Positions 10,552-22,547 of a DNA stretch of 64,000 nt are shown one piece after another (the first letter of the stretch is position 1; each line of letters opens with the position of its first letter). The stretch comes from Cephalotrichum gorgonifer (taxonomy: Eukaryota > Ascomycota > Sordariomycetes > Microascales > Microascaceae), in assembly GCA_900312665.1 (NCBI GenBank), contig ONZQ02000014.1:279924-343923 (forward strand), given 5' to 3'. A program made the translations under genes and the position numbers. Under the pieces are notes generated by a model, which saw only the letters and a program-made list of their open reading frames with translations, was not told the DNA's origin and did not search any database.

Positions 10552-12133
10552 TTACAGGAAGTAGTCAGGCGTGCCTGCGCGGGTAGTTAGAATGGTGATT
10601 AGATTACCAACAGAAAGAAAAGGAAAAGGGTTGGGGGGGGGACTCACGTCTCGACACCATGGGCTCACCAGCCCTTGGGCAGGGGTCGAATTGCAAGCTG
10701 CGCGAGCACAATTAGTATATATAGCTTAGAGGGTACGATGAACTAAACCGCTCCGGGGCCCAAACTTACAACGTGTACTTGAGATGCTCGTCAATCTCCA
10801 TGATGGCCGCCTGGTTTCCACACCTGTAGCAGTAGTTCGGCGCTTCAAAGGCAGTCAGCGTACAATCCCGTCAGATCTCATATACGAAGAGAGAACAAAG
10901 AGGCATACCCGAGAATATGGTCACCACATGGCGGTCCTGGGACCAGTTGTAGCCCTCCATGACCAGCTGATGCGCGCGCGCAATCAGTGTCAGGCCGTTG
11001 TTGTGGTTGAAGGCCTCCGATATGTCCTGGCCAAAGGTGTAACCCGCACCCCTGGGCGAGATCCCCCACCCGCACCTGTCGTCGGGGTCGGACCACAGCA
11101 GGTCGCACATAGGGCCCTCGTGGGGCACCTCCTGGATCCTGTCGAGCGCGCGGATATTGTCGAGCGTGTCGATACTAGGCGACAGGCCGCCGTGCAGACA
11201 GAATATCTGGTTCTCGATTAGGGCAGTGAGGGGGAGGTAGTCGAAGAGATCGGTGAAGTACTTCCAAACGTTGGCGTTCCCGTATTTGCGAAGGCACTCG
11301 TCATAGAAGCCGTAGACCTGGGTGATCTGGCGCGACTCGTGGTTTCCTCGGAGGATGGTGATGCGCTGGGGGTAGCGGATCTTGAGAGCGACGAGGAGTG
11401 TGACGGTCTCCACCGAGTAGTAGCCTCGGTCGACGTAGTCGCCTGCACGGGTGGTTAGTTAGGGACGGTTTTGCCTTGTCCCCCCCCTCCCCGGCCGAGG
11501 CGATAGACTTCTAGACTTACCCATGAAGAGGTAGTTGGTATCGGGGTTGGGGCCGCCGATCTTGAACAGCTCCATCAGGTCGTGGAACTGGCCGTGGATA
11601 TCTCCGCACACGGTGACGGGGCATTTCTGATTGGGGGTCAGCTCTGGCCTGACCTTCCCTCCGCACGCCTGCAGCCAGGGATATTCGGCGAGGAAGATAG
11701 AGGCGGCATAGAACATACCACTGGTTGTACATTCGACTCCTCTTGCAGTACTTCTCGGGCCTAATCATCACCTATCAGCAACCACAACAAAAGCAGTCGG
11801 AGGAAACTGCCGAAACAGGAGGGGAGGCCGAGGCAGAGAGGCTGAGGCTATCATCCACGATGGTTTATCCCGACAACCAAGGAATATCGATGCCTGCCCG
11901 AGAAAAAAAAAACCATTGCCAGCTCTGCCGAGACATCGGGGTGACAAGCTAGATGAAGACAGGGGGAAATGCACCTTCTCGCAGAGCCTCTGCACATCAA
12001 GCTCTGAGAGCTGCTTGCAGGCCATCAGTCCCTCGATCCACCCATCGAGGGTCGGTATGGTGGTCGGCTCGAGGCTCGCCATCGGCTCGATGTCAACAGG
12101 CACGCGGCCAACGTCCTCCATTGCGGTATCCAT
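10552..12133 (-). CDS. pphA: Protein phosphatase 2A catalytic subunit
   Basis: Seven exons (12133-11975, 11760-11719, 11626-11521, 11442-10909, 10842-10770, 10697-10648, 10574-10552) encode 328 residues. The metal-binding PPP signatures are complete: GDIHG (75-79), GDYVDRG (103-109) and RGNHES (134-139). The C-terminus ends in RRTPDYFL, the tail whose terminal Leu is methylated and whose Tyr and Thr are phosphorylated in PP2A. With the overall match to PP2A catalytic subunits, this separates it from PP1 and makes PP4 or PP6 unlikely. It should act as a Ser/Thr phosphatase with A and B subunits. The N-terminus is about 20 residues longer than the animal protein. The last exon is only 23 nt and encodes the regulatory tail; exon 2 is 42 nt. 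Confidence 0.96.
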
Positions 12134-13027
12134 TCTTGGCCGTCAGAGGAAAGAACGTCAGATGAGGATGAAGTGGGAAGTAGAGAAGGTGTGGAGGTGG
12201 GGGGCGGGGCGGGGCGGCGATTTGCTCGAGTCGGGGGGGAGTGGATTCGAATTCTGGGCCGCCGAGCGGAGGGACGCAGTTAATATGTCGCGGGGATTGA
12301 AAAGTTTCGGCTTCGTCGGTCGGTGTCCAACCGTCGCTGATGCTGCTGTGACGCGGGGACGGGTACGGGGGGGGAGTGAGTCGTGTGAGGGTGTATGGTT
12401 GTCTCTCGCGTCGTGGTTGTGTCGAGAATGGCGAGAGACGGATGGGCCCAAAGCTAGTAGTAATAGGGACTGGAACCTCCTTTGGGGGTTTTGGGACTAG
12501 GCCCGATCTTTCCGGGTTGGGTGTGGTGGGTGGCGGTAAGCAAGTACCGTGCTACTTAATTTGCGCGTCAAGGTACAAGTTGAGCTGGAGAAGAACCAAT
12601 CCGCACTTCATGAGTTGAGAGACTCGACGCGAATTGCACGACGACTCCGGTTTTTTTGGCTGAACCACGCAGTATTTCATCAATCATCTTGAGAGGAGAT
12701 TTTCAATTAATCCACGCCCTTTCCTACCCTTCTATGCTTTTGGGTTCTGGTGGGCAAAGTATGGAAGTTGCTGGAACTCCCATCTCAAGAGCCCGAGTCA
12801 CGTGCCACCTAGCAATACTCCTACATGCACATGATATATGGTACAGAACAAGATGCCATTGTTGTTAGATAGAAGCAACACCAGCTCTCATAGAAATACG
12901 GATGAGCCGTTAGGGGGGGGAAATAGTCTGCCTTGGCAGAGCGAGAACGATATAAAACGAACAGGCAGGCAAAATCGATATACGAATAGCCAAAAGTACC
13001 CTCAAATATATACACGAGTGCGGAAAC
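12134..13027. other. Intergenic region between PP2A (5' side) and EXO84 (3' side)
   Basis: It contains the promoter of the PP2A gene next to 12134, with G-rich tracts near 12200 and 12365, and the 3' flank of EXO84. Several short frames exist, but none has a plausible start context or recognisable product. Confidence 0.55.
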
Positions 13028-15402
13028 CTACTTTAAGCCGAGCCCGCCAACGGCCTTAGGTTCCTCCCCTTTAGCTTCCCTCCCGACAAGATTCCTAAAG
13101 TCAAGCCCCACGTCAGAGAGCAACCTCGCGTGGTCATGCGCCTGGTCCATGCACTGCTTCCACACCTCGCTACTGGATTCTGTGCCACTGAGCTGTCTCG
13201 CGAGGATGACGTTGAAGGCCTCGACCTCCGCCTTGGCCCACGCGACGCAGGCACTCATCGTGGCGGGCGGGAAGCACGCCTGGAAACAGAGCGCTGTGTT
13301 GCGTATGATCATGAAGTAGACGTACGATACCTCCCAGATGTACCGGGGGAGGTCGCCCTGGAAGATGCACTGCCTGTGGAGAGAATGTTTTGTTAGCAAC
13401 TGCCTGACAAAGCCCCTTTCAGATAGCCGAGTAGCAGCGTGGATTCCGAAACTTACCTCGACCTCTTCTGGATAGTGTCGCTACGGGCAGCTAAGTAGGC
13501 CTCCCTCGCACTATCCTCGAACCCGAGCGTCGTCAACCACTCAACGTTCCTCTTTGTCTTGCTCTGTTCATTGTGCGTGGCGGTCAGATCCCGTGTGATC
13601 AGCCCCGCAAGCCTGACACACCTCTCCTCCACCTTGAAGTTGATGAAGTCCTGCGCCACGACATTGCTCCGTAGGCCGCGCGCCAGCCCCTTCAATTTCC
13701 CCACCCTCGCCACCGCGGGCTCAAAGTTCTGCAGCGCGATGTCGATGTCGAGTTCGTCCATCTGGCTCTCCACCCATCGTAGGTTCTGCTGCTTCCCGTC
13801 CACCTCGATGAGCATGTCCTTGATGTCCGACAGCGTCTCGAGGAGCTCCGTCTTCTGTAGGAGGCCCGGGTCGCGCGAGGCGAAGTAATTGATAGTCTCC
13901 TTCGCCTTGTTGTTCGCCTCCATCTCAGACTGGAGGCTCTTGCGGAGCTCCTCGACCGCCTTCCTGAGGTTCAGCATCAGGGCTCCCTTCTCCGGGTCCT
14001 CCGACTTCTCCGTCCGGTAAATGAAGGACTCCTGGCCCATGCCACGCACCATGATGGCGTCCGCCAGCTTGTTGCGAGTCGACGAGGAGTCGCTCGAGCC
14101 CGCCATGTCGACAATCTCAATGTCTAAAAGGGGCCAGCAGCGATCGGCGACCAGCTTAGACATGGGGCCCCGTGCTTCAGCGCCCGGGCCATCCACCTTT
14201 CTCTTCTTGCGCGACGCTATCAGAAGGTGGTCATTTAGCAGAAAGATCTGCATGGCACGGCGAGACCTATAGGTGGCGTTGTCCAGCTCGATCCAGGGGC
14301 CGGCATTCTGGATTACATGCCTGCCAGAGGAGCTGGGCAGGAATTTCTGAGACCCTTCCACGTTTTTGAACAAAGCCTGCCATGCCGTTAGCACCTAGAC
14401 GCGTCGAAGCTGTAGCCGAGTTTGGGGGGGGGGGGTTGTTCTCGACAAACATACCTGCATCTGCGAGTTCCATAGCGCACTCCTATCCGCTACGGAGCTT
14501 CGTTTATCCCGCTTGCTCAAACCCGCCGAAAACTCTCCATCCAACGCGGCATCGCCGGACCCGGCGGTGGCCGTCCGCAACGCCGTCGTATTTGCCTTCA
14601 AATCTGACATCAAGTTCCTCAAGGTCCGCATCTCGCCCTTGAGCTTCTCGGCCTCCTTGCTGATCTTGATGAACTGCGTGCGGTTCTGCATGACGCTCTG
14701 CTGGAGGTCCGCGGCTGCCCGCGCCTTGAGCTTTCCCAGAGTCGCTTCGAAGTCCCGAATCCCGTCCTCGTCAACATCACCAAGGATCTCGGCAACGTCT
14801 AGAGAGGGGGGGCTATGTCAGCAGGTTTCTTGTACAAGCGAGCCGTGCCGGTAGCGACTAACATTGGTCGGCGTTGAGCTTCGGGTCGCGGAGCGCCTTC
14901 ATATCGATAGTCGGGACGCCACCGCCGCCGCCCCTGGACGGGGGAGGCCTGCGATCCTGAGACTGGTCGCGGTCGGCGCGACCCCTCGACTGATCCCTAT
15001 CCCCAGCCCAGTCGCGGCCCGGCCCTCGGGGTTGCCGGTCGAAGGAGGCCACATTGGGCATAGGAGGGACTGATGGATCGAAGTTCGGAACCTGCCCATT
15101 GTTAAATCGCGTCGAGTACCGGCGTTTGACTAAGTCGGAAGTCTAGTACGGGGTCAGTTACGGGGTCCAAGAGAGGGGCAAGAGGGTGTGTGTCGAGAGG
15201 CGGGGCTACGGCGACTGACCTTGCCCCCTCCTGGGGGTGCCGGACGTCGACGCGGATCGGGCTGCGTTGGAATTGGCGGCGCTCCCGGTGGTAGGCCGAC
15301 ATCCTGTCTGATCGGGGCAGATATCTGCTTCGTGTTGATCGTCGAGCGGCCCTTTCGCTTCCCGCCCTTGCGTAGGGATATCTTGGTTCTGTCGTCGGAC
15401 AT
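13028..15402 (-). CDS. EXO84: Exocyst complex subunit EXO84
   Basis: Five exons (15402-15220, 15142-14863, 14798-14455, 14376-13457, 13373-13028) encode 690 residues. The N-terminus is basic and Pro/Arg/Gly-rich. A LNADQYVAEIL segment (around residues 148-158, across the exon 2/3 junction) opens the coiled-coil region that runs to about 260 and resembles the Vps51/Exo84 N-terminal family. A PH-like domain (about 270-400) has the FLLNDHLLIASRKKRK strands, and the helical C-terminal CorEx domain follows. Exo84 is one of eight exocyst subunits that tether secretory vesicles to the plasma membrane at growing tips. The gene shares a 722 bp promoter region with the divergent TOM20 gene. Confidence 0.93.
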
Positions 15403-16124
15403 GCCGCCGTAGTTTTTGAGCAAGAATAGGTGAGGATTAGGATGGTTCGGGGCCTCTCCGATTGTAGGTGCTGTGCAGCCGATCCTGGGGTAGCGTCAGT
15501 TGTAGGATGGCTTATCGGTGCGAAGCTGGCCAGAGCTATTAGCTCGAGTCCAAGATCGATTGGCCTTGGCTTCGGTGGATCTGGCTTGTCCCGTGTCAAG
15601 TCAAGCTCGAGTACGTATGAGACAGTGGATCTATCTTCCACGTGACACGGCCATTGAGACGACCCACCCACTCCCTGTCCAGTGTAATGTAATGTACTGG
15701 CTGTGCACTCCAGAGCAAGAGTGGACCGACCAGGTGTGGGTGCGTCGGCTCAATCCCGGAATCGCGCGAAGAAAAATCTTGGGAACCTCTGCGCTGGAAA
15801 CTGGCACTCCTACGTAGCTAAACAAAAAATCCGGTTCTCGTCACCACATGTGCTTTGCATCCCGAACGAAACGAAGCATAACAATATAGTTTCCTCTATA
15901 TTCCGGCCGGAGCCTCGCAATCCTCTCTAATCCGCCCGAGCTATCATTATTCACTCCCTTAACGCAAACCCACGGAGCTTCCGTTTCTTCTACCTCTTTT
16001 TTTTTTCGACACTAGTAACTGACGCAACATCGAGCTTTGAGAGCTTTCGATCGATTCTCGTCCGCCTGATATCCACGACTTTCTCTCCACCAAACACCAA
16101 CACCAACACCACATCCCCGCAAAC
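15403..16124. promoter_or_regulatory. Divergent promoter region shared by EXO84 and TOM20
   Basis: The 722 bp between the two start codons contain no supported gene. The TOM20-proximal part (15950-16124) is pyrimidine-rich with a T9 tract and CAAACACCAACACC repeats, typical of a fungal 5' leader. No clear TATA box was seen. Confidence 0.5.
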
Positions 16125-16954
16125 ATGGTACAAGCATCAACCATCGTGACGGCCTCCGTCGCCACCGCCGTCACCGGGCTCCTAGGTTCGTCCTCCTTCC
16201 CCCTTGAAGCCCGATGTTCCCCCCTCCCCCTTTCCCTTTGATTCGGGATCATGTTGCCCCTCGACACTTTCACTAACCGGACTACCCTTCCCTACAACAG
16301 CATACGCAGCCTACTTCGATTACAAGCGCCGTAGCCAGCCCGCATTCCGCCGCGAGCTCCGCCGCAACGAGCGCCTGGCGGCGCGCAACGAAAAGGAGGA
16401 GGCCAAGCTGCACTCGCACCACCAGCGGCAAAAGGTCAAGGACGCCGTCGCGGCGGCCGTGGCCGAGGGCTTCCCCCAGGACCCCTCCGAGAAGGAGATG
16501 TACTTTATGGAACAAGTCTCCAAGGGAGAGGTCCTGAGCTCTGATCGTGAGTTTATATCCCTGTCTTGATGGAGCCGGCTGAGGAGCATGCGGACAAAGA
16601 CAGTCGACGTGTCAACATGTACTAATGCCCAGTTCTCCCTTTTTTTTTTAGCCAACTCCCTCTTCGAATCGGCTTTCGCCTTCTACAGGGCCCTCAAGGT
16701 CTACCCCTCCCCTGGTGACCTCATCGGCATCTACGATCAGACCGTGTCCAAGGTACGAAGCTCCCTTCCCTCCACCCGTTTACAGCAACATAAACATACA
16801 TCCCCTATACGCAACGCAACATACGCTAACCCCCCAGCAGCAAGTGCTAGACATCCTCGCCGAGATCATCGCCGCCGACCCCACCCTCAAGATCGGCGCG
16901 AACGCGGAGGAGTCATCCGACTCCGGCATGCCCCCGACCGTCGGACTCGACTAG
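16125..16954 (+). CDS. TOM20: Mitochondrial import receptor subunit TOM20
   Basis: Four exons (16125-16185, 16301-16546, 16652-16752, 16838-16954) encode 174 residues, near the 183 of yeast Tom20. Residues 5-26 form an uncharged N-terminal anchor followed by the basic DYKRR segment, as expected for a signal-anchored outer-membrane protein. A charged linker (30-95) leads to the receptor domain with PNSLFESAFAFYRALKVYP (about 104-122) and PGDLIGIYDQTV, the TPR-like groove that binds the amphipathic side of presequences. The last exon begins at a CAGCAG tandem acceptor, so 16838 or 16841 could be the first base. The acidic C-terminus is usual for the family. Confidence 0.94.
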
Positions 16955-19900
16955 ACGTCTCTCCGCGCGGCGGACCTCTTTGCCCGAATGGACCCCTCCA
17001 CTCTCTAATCGATTTCCCATCCCTCCCACAACCCTGAATTCGTCGAAATATTCCGGGATTTTGGTAGGGTTTCTTTTTCGTCTTTTCGTGTACCACTTAT
17101 TTTTTTTCCTCCCCCCGGCCCTCGGATGGCTGAGGGAGAGGGTAATGATTCCTTGTTTTTGAGCTGTGGTACGAGTATTTGGTGTTGAAAAGGGGGTGGG
17201 CGGGGAGGATGGATTTCCGCTATGGAAGGTGTACGAAGGAGCAAGGGAAGAAAGAGGCAATCGAAAGGCGCCGGGTCGTGGACTCGGACTTGGCTGAACG
17301 AGTGCGAGGGATGTAAGGACAGGGTGATTTGGCCCGGTTAGGGAGGGACCGTATATTCCCCCAGGTGAAGATTGTACGTTAATACCGGCGTGGATTGACA
17401 TAGAGTAACATGTAGAATTCCAACACACTACCAGGGAACTGTTTCACGCACGGCTTGCATCCTGTCAAGACGCCGCAGTGTGTACAGAGAGGGTGAGTGA
17501 GGGTGGAGGGAAGGTGACCAGTCTACCTACGCCAGAATATCGGTATGTATCGGGCCCAAGTATACCGTTTTCTGATTCAGGACTTGTGGTACATGGGCGA
17601 TATTGAGACCTCAAACACCAAGCCTTCCTTGTGCTATTATACCTTAGACTTATATAGACCGCTCACTACTCAGACATAGCGGGAATTAAGCCTAGGCATG
17701 GACTCACAGGTGAATGCAATCGAAGTGCTGAAGTCGTTAGTCGACCTCACAGATGACTGGGCAAGAGTAGCTGCCGTCAAGAAGCCCTCTGTGACAGGAT
17801 TAGAGAGCCCTTAATGGCTGGATGTGAGAACAAGCAGTTTGATTGGGCAGGACCCGGGGCCAGCCACGAGATGAGCGCCATATCAATAACAATGATGGCG
17901 CTATTGAGCTGATCACTTGCACAGGCCCAGGGGTCGGACGGAGTTTTCCCACCCAACCTCCGCTAAACCCCGGCGTCGAGTTGGGTCATATCGTACCGCT
18001 TCCGATGTTTTCACCCCGGAAAGAAGCAAGGGATATCCTAGATCCCGGCTCCCGAATCCCGGGCTCTGTGACGGGCTATGGGTAGGGCACATGGGGGACC
18101 CCAGATCTCCGTCAGTGTGTGATATAGGTTGTTTGTGAAGCCGGGAGTGATACGCCGAGCTCTGCAGGTTTACATAGGGACCAGGAAGTCGGCTGTGCCC
18201 CTCTCCTCCGGTCAGTGTACTATCACCGTCATTACCCTCCCTCCGAGTCGAGCCGTGATAAAACTAGCGGTCAGGATGGCATTTCTCGCGGAAGCATCCC
18301 GTATAGCAAGGTGCAATCGCCCACAGGCACGCATCAGAGCAGCTCCCATCAACGGGATGTGGGCAGGACCAGATGGCAAACTTTCTCGAGGATTGTACAG
18401 CCCAGCTCAAGTTAGCCCTACCGTTCCCTCCATCCTAACACTCGTCAGGCAGGAATTCACGGCCTGCATATAGATGATAATAACTGGTTTGCTTCACACA
18501 CTGGTAGATAGGGGCAGGCTGGAGGGGGCCATGACCAAGTAAGGCAAACCATATGGAAAGGGGGGGGGGAGAAGGAGGAAAGAAAGGGGGGGTGAGTCGA
18601 GTAAGATCTGGTATTGCTGAAGGCCCTTTGTTCTCACCGTTCAATTAACGGGGCGGACTCCTACACTCATGGTCGAGACGTCCATTTCTGGGACGGTCCC
18701 CCACACCTGTGGGAGCGGGTGCGCGGGTAGGATGCAGCTGGGTGGTGCGAACCATGCTTATGCAAACATTATCACACCTATTGTTACCTTGAGAATATGT
18801 GTTTTCGGCGCTTAGCTCGCGAAATACTACATGTAAAGCTGAACCCACGCAGAACACTGCAATGTCGGAATGATCAAGGAAGCACTTAGCCCTTGCAGTC
18901 CGATTTTAGGGTGGTCGTCGTCCATGCGAGTTTATATGTAACCTTGGAAGTCCCTTTTACGAGAGCAATGTATAGACCCGTGAGGTCTTTTCAAAGCATA
19001 CATAATATCTTTACTTTTATATCTTGATATATAAGCATTCTATGTGGGGTGCAACACTTCCGGTTGTCACCCCATCCACACATCCAATATCAACTCCTAA
19101 CCCAACATGATCGTGAATGGCCTTGCGCCTGGTGTCAGCGACACGTATTGACGGATGGCTCGATAGCAGTGCAAGAAGCTACCCGATCTGGTACATTAAA
19201 CACAGGTGTCCTTGCGTTTTTGAACTGTGGGTCATGACGGCCGGCAGATATTTCTCCTTCGATATTTGTCTTCACCGACTGGCATTGACCTGTTTCAGGG
19301 ACACGAACCAAGGTAGAAAACTACCCTATAACCGGCAGCCGTCCAAGCGTACATCTATACTACCCAGCCGCGGCATTCTCGGGCCGATTCTATGGCCGAG
19401 ACAATGTATACGATTCACTCTGGCGGTCGATATTCCAAGGGCTATATAAAAACGCCAGACCGCCCTCCCGCGCATGAAAGCTGAGCTACGGGCGTATATC
19501 CATCTTTGTCAAGCAAAGCCTCGACGTGGGCTCTTCGCGAAGGATCCATCCAAGATGGACACCGGGACGACGTGTGCTCCAACAACAGGAGAAACGACAC
19601 ATCCATCAATCATTTGGACCAGCCTCGACAGAAGCCTAGAACGTCCTCAGATAAGGACCTGGGAGACGTCCAGAAGCCGTGATTTCGTAACTCATTGCAT
19701 CTGTGCCATATGCGGGATTAAGAGCGAAGGATGGAAGAGAGACCTTCTTGGCGTGGCAATACCACGTTCCGAGCCAGCCTCATGGCATCTCTGTCGGCAA
19801 GCAAAAATCTCCTACGTTTTTCTCTAATTAATCGGGTATCCCAACACACACTTAGCCCTCCCTCCCGGATCAGCGCCTCGGCGGGATCTATTCAAATCTA

Positions 19901-20659
19901 TCGAAAGCCCCTCAGACTCAAATGCTCCGTGCATGCGGTGTGGGGGTTGTATTTCCCAAATTGGAACGGGATCCGTGGAACTAACCAAAAGGTTCAGGGG
20001 CACTCGCTGTATTTAACATCGGATTGCTCGACTGAGGACGCATCAGACAAGCGTCAGTCGGCGAATACCTCATGCTGCTTTCGCAGTCGTCGTCATCTGA
20101 GGCATCCGCGTGCTCGCGCCGATGATTTGGAGAGAAAGGGGGGCTAACTCTAACTCTGGACGAACCTTCAGTTGCGAAAGGGTGGTTAGAGGGGTGATAC
20201 GCGCTTGGTCCTAGCCCCTGTCCACCAGTGCGAGTGTACTTATATGTGCCCGTTCTCCCCTGGAGGGACCCCCGCCGACATCCCCCTAGGTATGAAAATC
20301 GGTTCCTCTAGGCACGTGCTTAATCACTCGGTCTGCCTCACGACGGGAAAACCAGTCCGATTACCGGTTTGGCCCGCGTGGAAGCTCACCACGTGAAACT
20401 CACCGTTTACCGATTCAGCCCACGTGGAAGAAAGAAGGGCGGGCCATGCCATAGGGCAATTGCCATGGAAATTGGCAACGTTTGAGTCCCAACCGCGAGG
20501 AACCGAAGAGCACGGACTACGGCGGACCCGGAGTCAAGGCCGGTACCCTGGATTCAGCGGTTGAGAACCTTATCATGGCCTCCAGTAGGTTGGGACGATC
20601 GCGTTCGAGGCCACCATCGGGCCGGAGACGAGCCTAGAGCCTTCCAGGAGGCGGGACTT
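16955..20659. other. Gene-poor interval downstream of TOM20
   Basis: After the TOM20 3' region I see no gene I can support. Open frames are short, lack good start contexts and do not join across plausible splice sites. An AT-rich patch with TATATAAG-like runs lies at 18960-19040. Around 20359-20430 an imperfect repeat of about 25 bp, TTACCGgttyrGCCCRCGTGGAAG, occurs twice, 46 bp apart and near a CACGTG. The region could hold decayed mobile-element sequence, but no terminal repeats or protein domains were recognised. Confidence 0.5.
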
Positions 20660-20756
20660 TTGCCTGTTGTTGACGGGGGTCTACGGCTTGCGGTTAACGC
20701 GGAGGTGGAACTACGTTGCCTGTTGTTGACGGGGGTCTGCGCTTGCGGTTAACGCG
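20660..20756. repeat. Direct duplication, about 41 bp, 56 bp period
   Basis: The block TTGCCTGTTGTTGACGGGGG plus CT(A/G)C(G)GCTTGCGGTTAACGCG occurs at 20660-20701 and again at 20716-20756. The copies differ by one substitution and one single-base indel, so the duplication is fairly young. The surrounding sequence has no supported gene. Confidence 0.85.
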
Positions 20757-21119
20757 TTTCCTCTGCACCTGGGCAGGGTCTCCGTTGGCGCCCACGTATG
20801 TCCAGGTTCTTCTGTGCCCTAGCATGCCGACCCTGGCCACTCCCACAGCAATTATGCTTATTGCTTACCCGGAAGCCATCTCCATAGATTTTTTTTCCTA
20901 GTACGTCCCCCCGAACCCATATATTTTCATCCCACATCGCCCAAATCTTACCCCCTCTTTTCGGTCGACGACTCTCACATAAATCTCCGTTTATTCTTCT
21001 TGTATTAAGAGCGAATACTTCAGATTCTAGCAGCTCGATTGCAATCTCTGTTCGTCCGTCCTCGGCTCCACGTTCCTGGTTCTAGCGACATCCCCCTCCT
21101 CCCCCGACATTCACTCAAG

Positions 21120-21392
21120 ATGCCCGATGGACACGCTCCTCCGGCCCGTACAGCAGTCCTGAGATGGTTCTCCCTTGTCCGAGGCAAGAAAACCAGTTCG
21201 CACTCTCAGCCAAAAAGCGAGCCGTGGGGCAACCAGATGCTTGTTGTCACGCCTGACCCCTCTTTTGCCGTCCAGGGCGGGGACGTGGCTCCTGCGTCTG
21301 GCTCGACTACGTCTCGAAGATACGCAAAAGTGGAGGTGGACCAGCATCCAGCCGGACCCCACGAGCCCAGCAGCCCAGCCAACTCCGGCTGA
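21120..21392 (+). CDS. Possible hypothetical protein, 90 residues
   Basis: I do not recognise this product. The open frame starts in a good context (TCAAGATGC, A at -3) after a 200-nt pyrimidine-rich, leader-like stretch, and runs to a TGA at 21390. The protein is rich in Ser, Pro, Ala and Lys, has no membrane segment, and may be disordered. It could instead be the first exon of a longer gene, since a scaffold gap follows 290 bp downstream and blocks reconstruction, or it could be a chance frame. Confidence is low because nothing but the start context and leader composition supports it. Confidence 0.25.
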   Translation: MPDGHAPPARTAVLRWFSLVRGKKTSSHSQPKSEPWGNQMLVVTPDPSFAVQGGDVAPASGSTTSRRYAKVEVDQHPAGPHEPSSPANSG

Positions 21393-21661
21393 CGTCTCGC
21401 CTACTGTGAGCTTGACGAGTTTATGGCCCTATCTACGTCTTTTTTTTTTCGAGTCCCGCCTATCTGGCTTCATTGCCCTTCCGGGGGAAACCTGCGATCA
21501 TGAAGCTCGACGGGGTTTGTTCTCCTCATGGTACGCTGCTCGGTTGCGTGTCCTAGGCAGTGAGACAATGGTCGTTGAAGAATGCTAATACTCAGATAGT
21601 GGAGGTCCCTTAGTTTGAAAACAAAAAAGCATTGGTGTGTTTTCTTTAAAGAGAGAGAGGA

Positions 21662-21698
21662 AAGGGGGGGGGGGGGGGNNNNNNNNNNNNNNNNNNNN
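21662..21698. other. Scaffold gap (20 N) behind a G homopolymer
   Basis: A G15 run at 21664-21678 leads directly into 20 N (21679-21698). The round number suggests a placeholder length, so the true distance is unknown. Confidence 0.9.
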
Positions 21699-22547
21699 AA
21701 AAACAGGGGGTTATCTCCTGGGTGTGGTGAACACAGTTCACCCGACGAGCACGGCAAGGGGAATAAAAGTATGCGGAATTCGAATGATTTGTCCTCATGA
21801 ATTTGAAAAATATATAACCGGTGGACGGCATAGGTAGAAATATCTATAGAAATACATCCGGGAACGTCTGGGTGGGGAGAAACTTGTGGCAGCTCGAGTA
21901 AATAGTAGCTTGACTCCTCGCTTAGACGAGACAAGACAATACGATGACAGGTCGTTAGAACTCCGCGTCTTCGCGTCTATTGTGGACCGCCTGCGGCTGG
22001 CGCAGCAGGTTGCAAGCATGGATCCGCCAGCGGGCCGGTCCACCCAAGAAGCGCCGCGCCCTCTTGCCAAGTTAACGTTTTAGGGTCAAACGGTGTACAA
22101 ACACGGCTGAGGTATGTACCTACGCGGTACCTGTCGGCGACAATGCATCGTGCCAAATGTCAACAGTTATACCCATCCATGAGAATATCCAAGCCCATTT
22201 CTGGTAAAGAGATGGTGTCCTTCAACTAGAGCAGATTGGCAAGAGACTTGAGGGTGCATTGCCTCTCTCTCTCCCCATTATGCCCTTTGCTCTTGCATTG
22301 CCATGGCCTCAATCAGGTCCGTCTCGTTCGATGGGCGGTAGGCGGTAGACGGTTGGGTAATGGGATGGATGGGTTCTCTCGAGTCCCGGCGATATATAAA
22401 AGGAGCGTCCTTTCGCTCCCCTCCCTCTGGACAACATTCTCGTCGTTGCTCTCCAGTCTCACCAAGCGCCTCTCAAGACATTTCTCCTTTTTTCTTCTTC
22501 TTCCCAGGACATATAGATCAATCTTCGGTTAGTTACATCCCTCAAAG
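21699..22547. other. Intergenic region with the promoter of the DUF6594-like gene
   Basis: No gene is supported between the gap and 22547. A TATATAAAAG box at 22393-22402 lies 155 nt upstream of the start at 22548. The sequence from about 22425 to 22547 is CT-rich and free of ATG, as expected for the leader. Confidence 0.6.

Noticed and set aside
16955..22547. Intact transposon or retroelement in the gene-poor interval
   Set aside because: I looked for long terminal or inverted repeats, target-site duplications and reverse transcriptase or transposase motifs and recognised none. Only short local repeats are visible.
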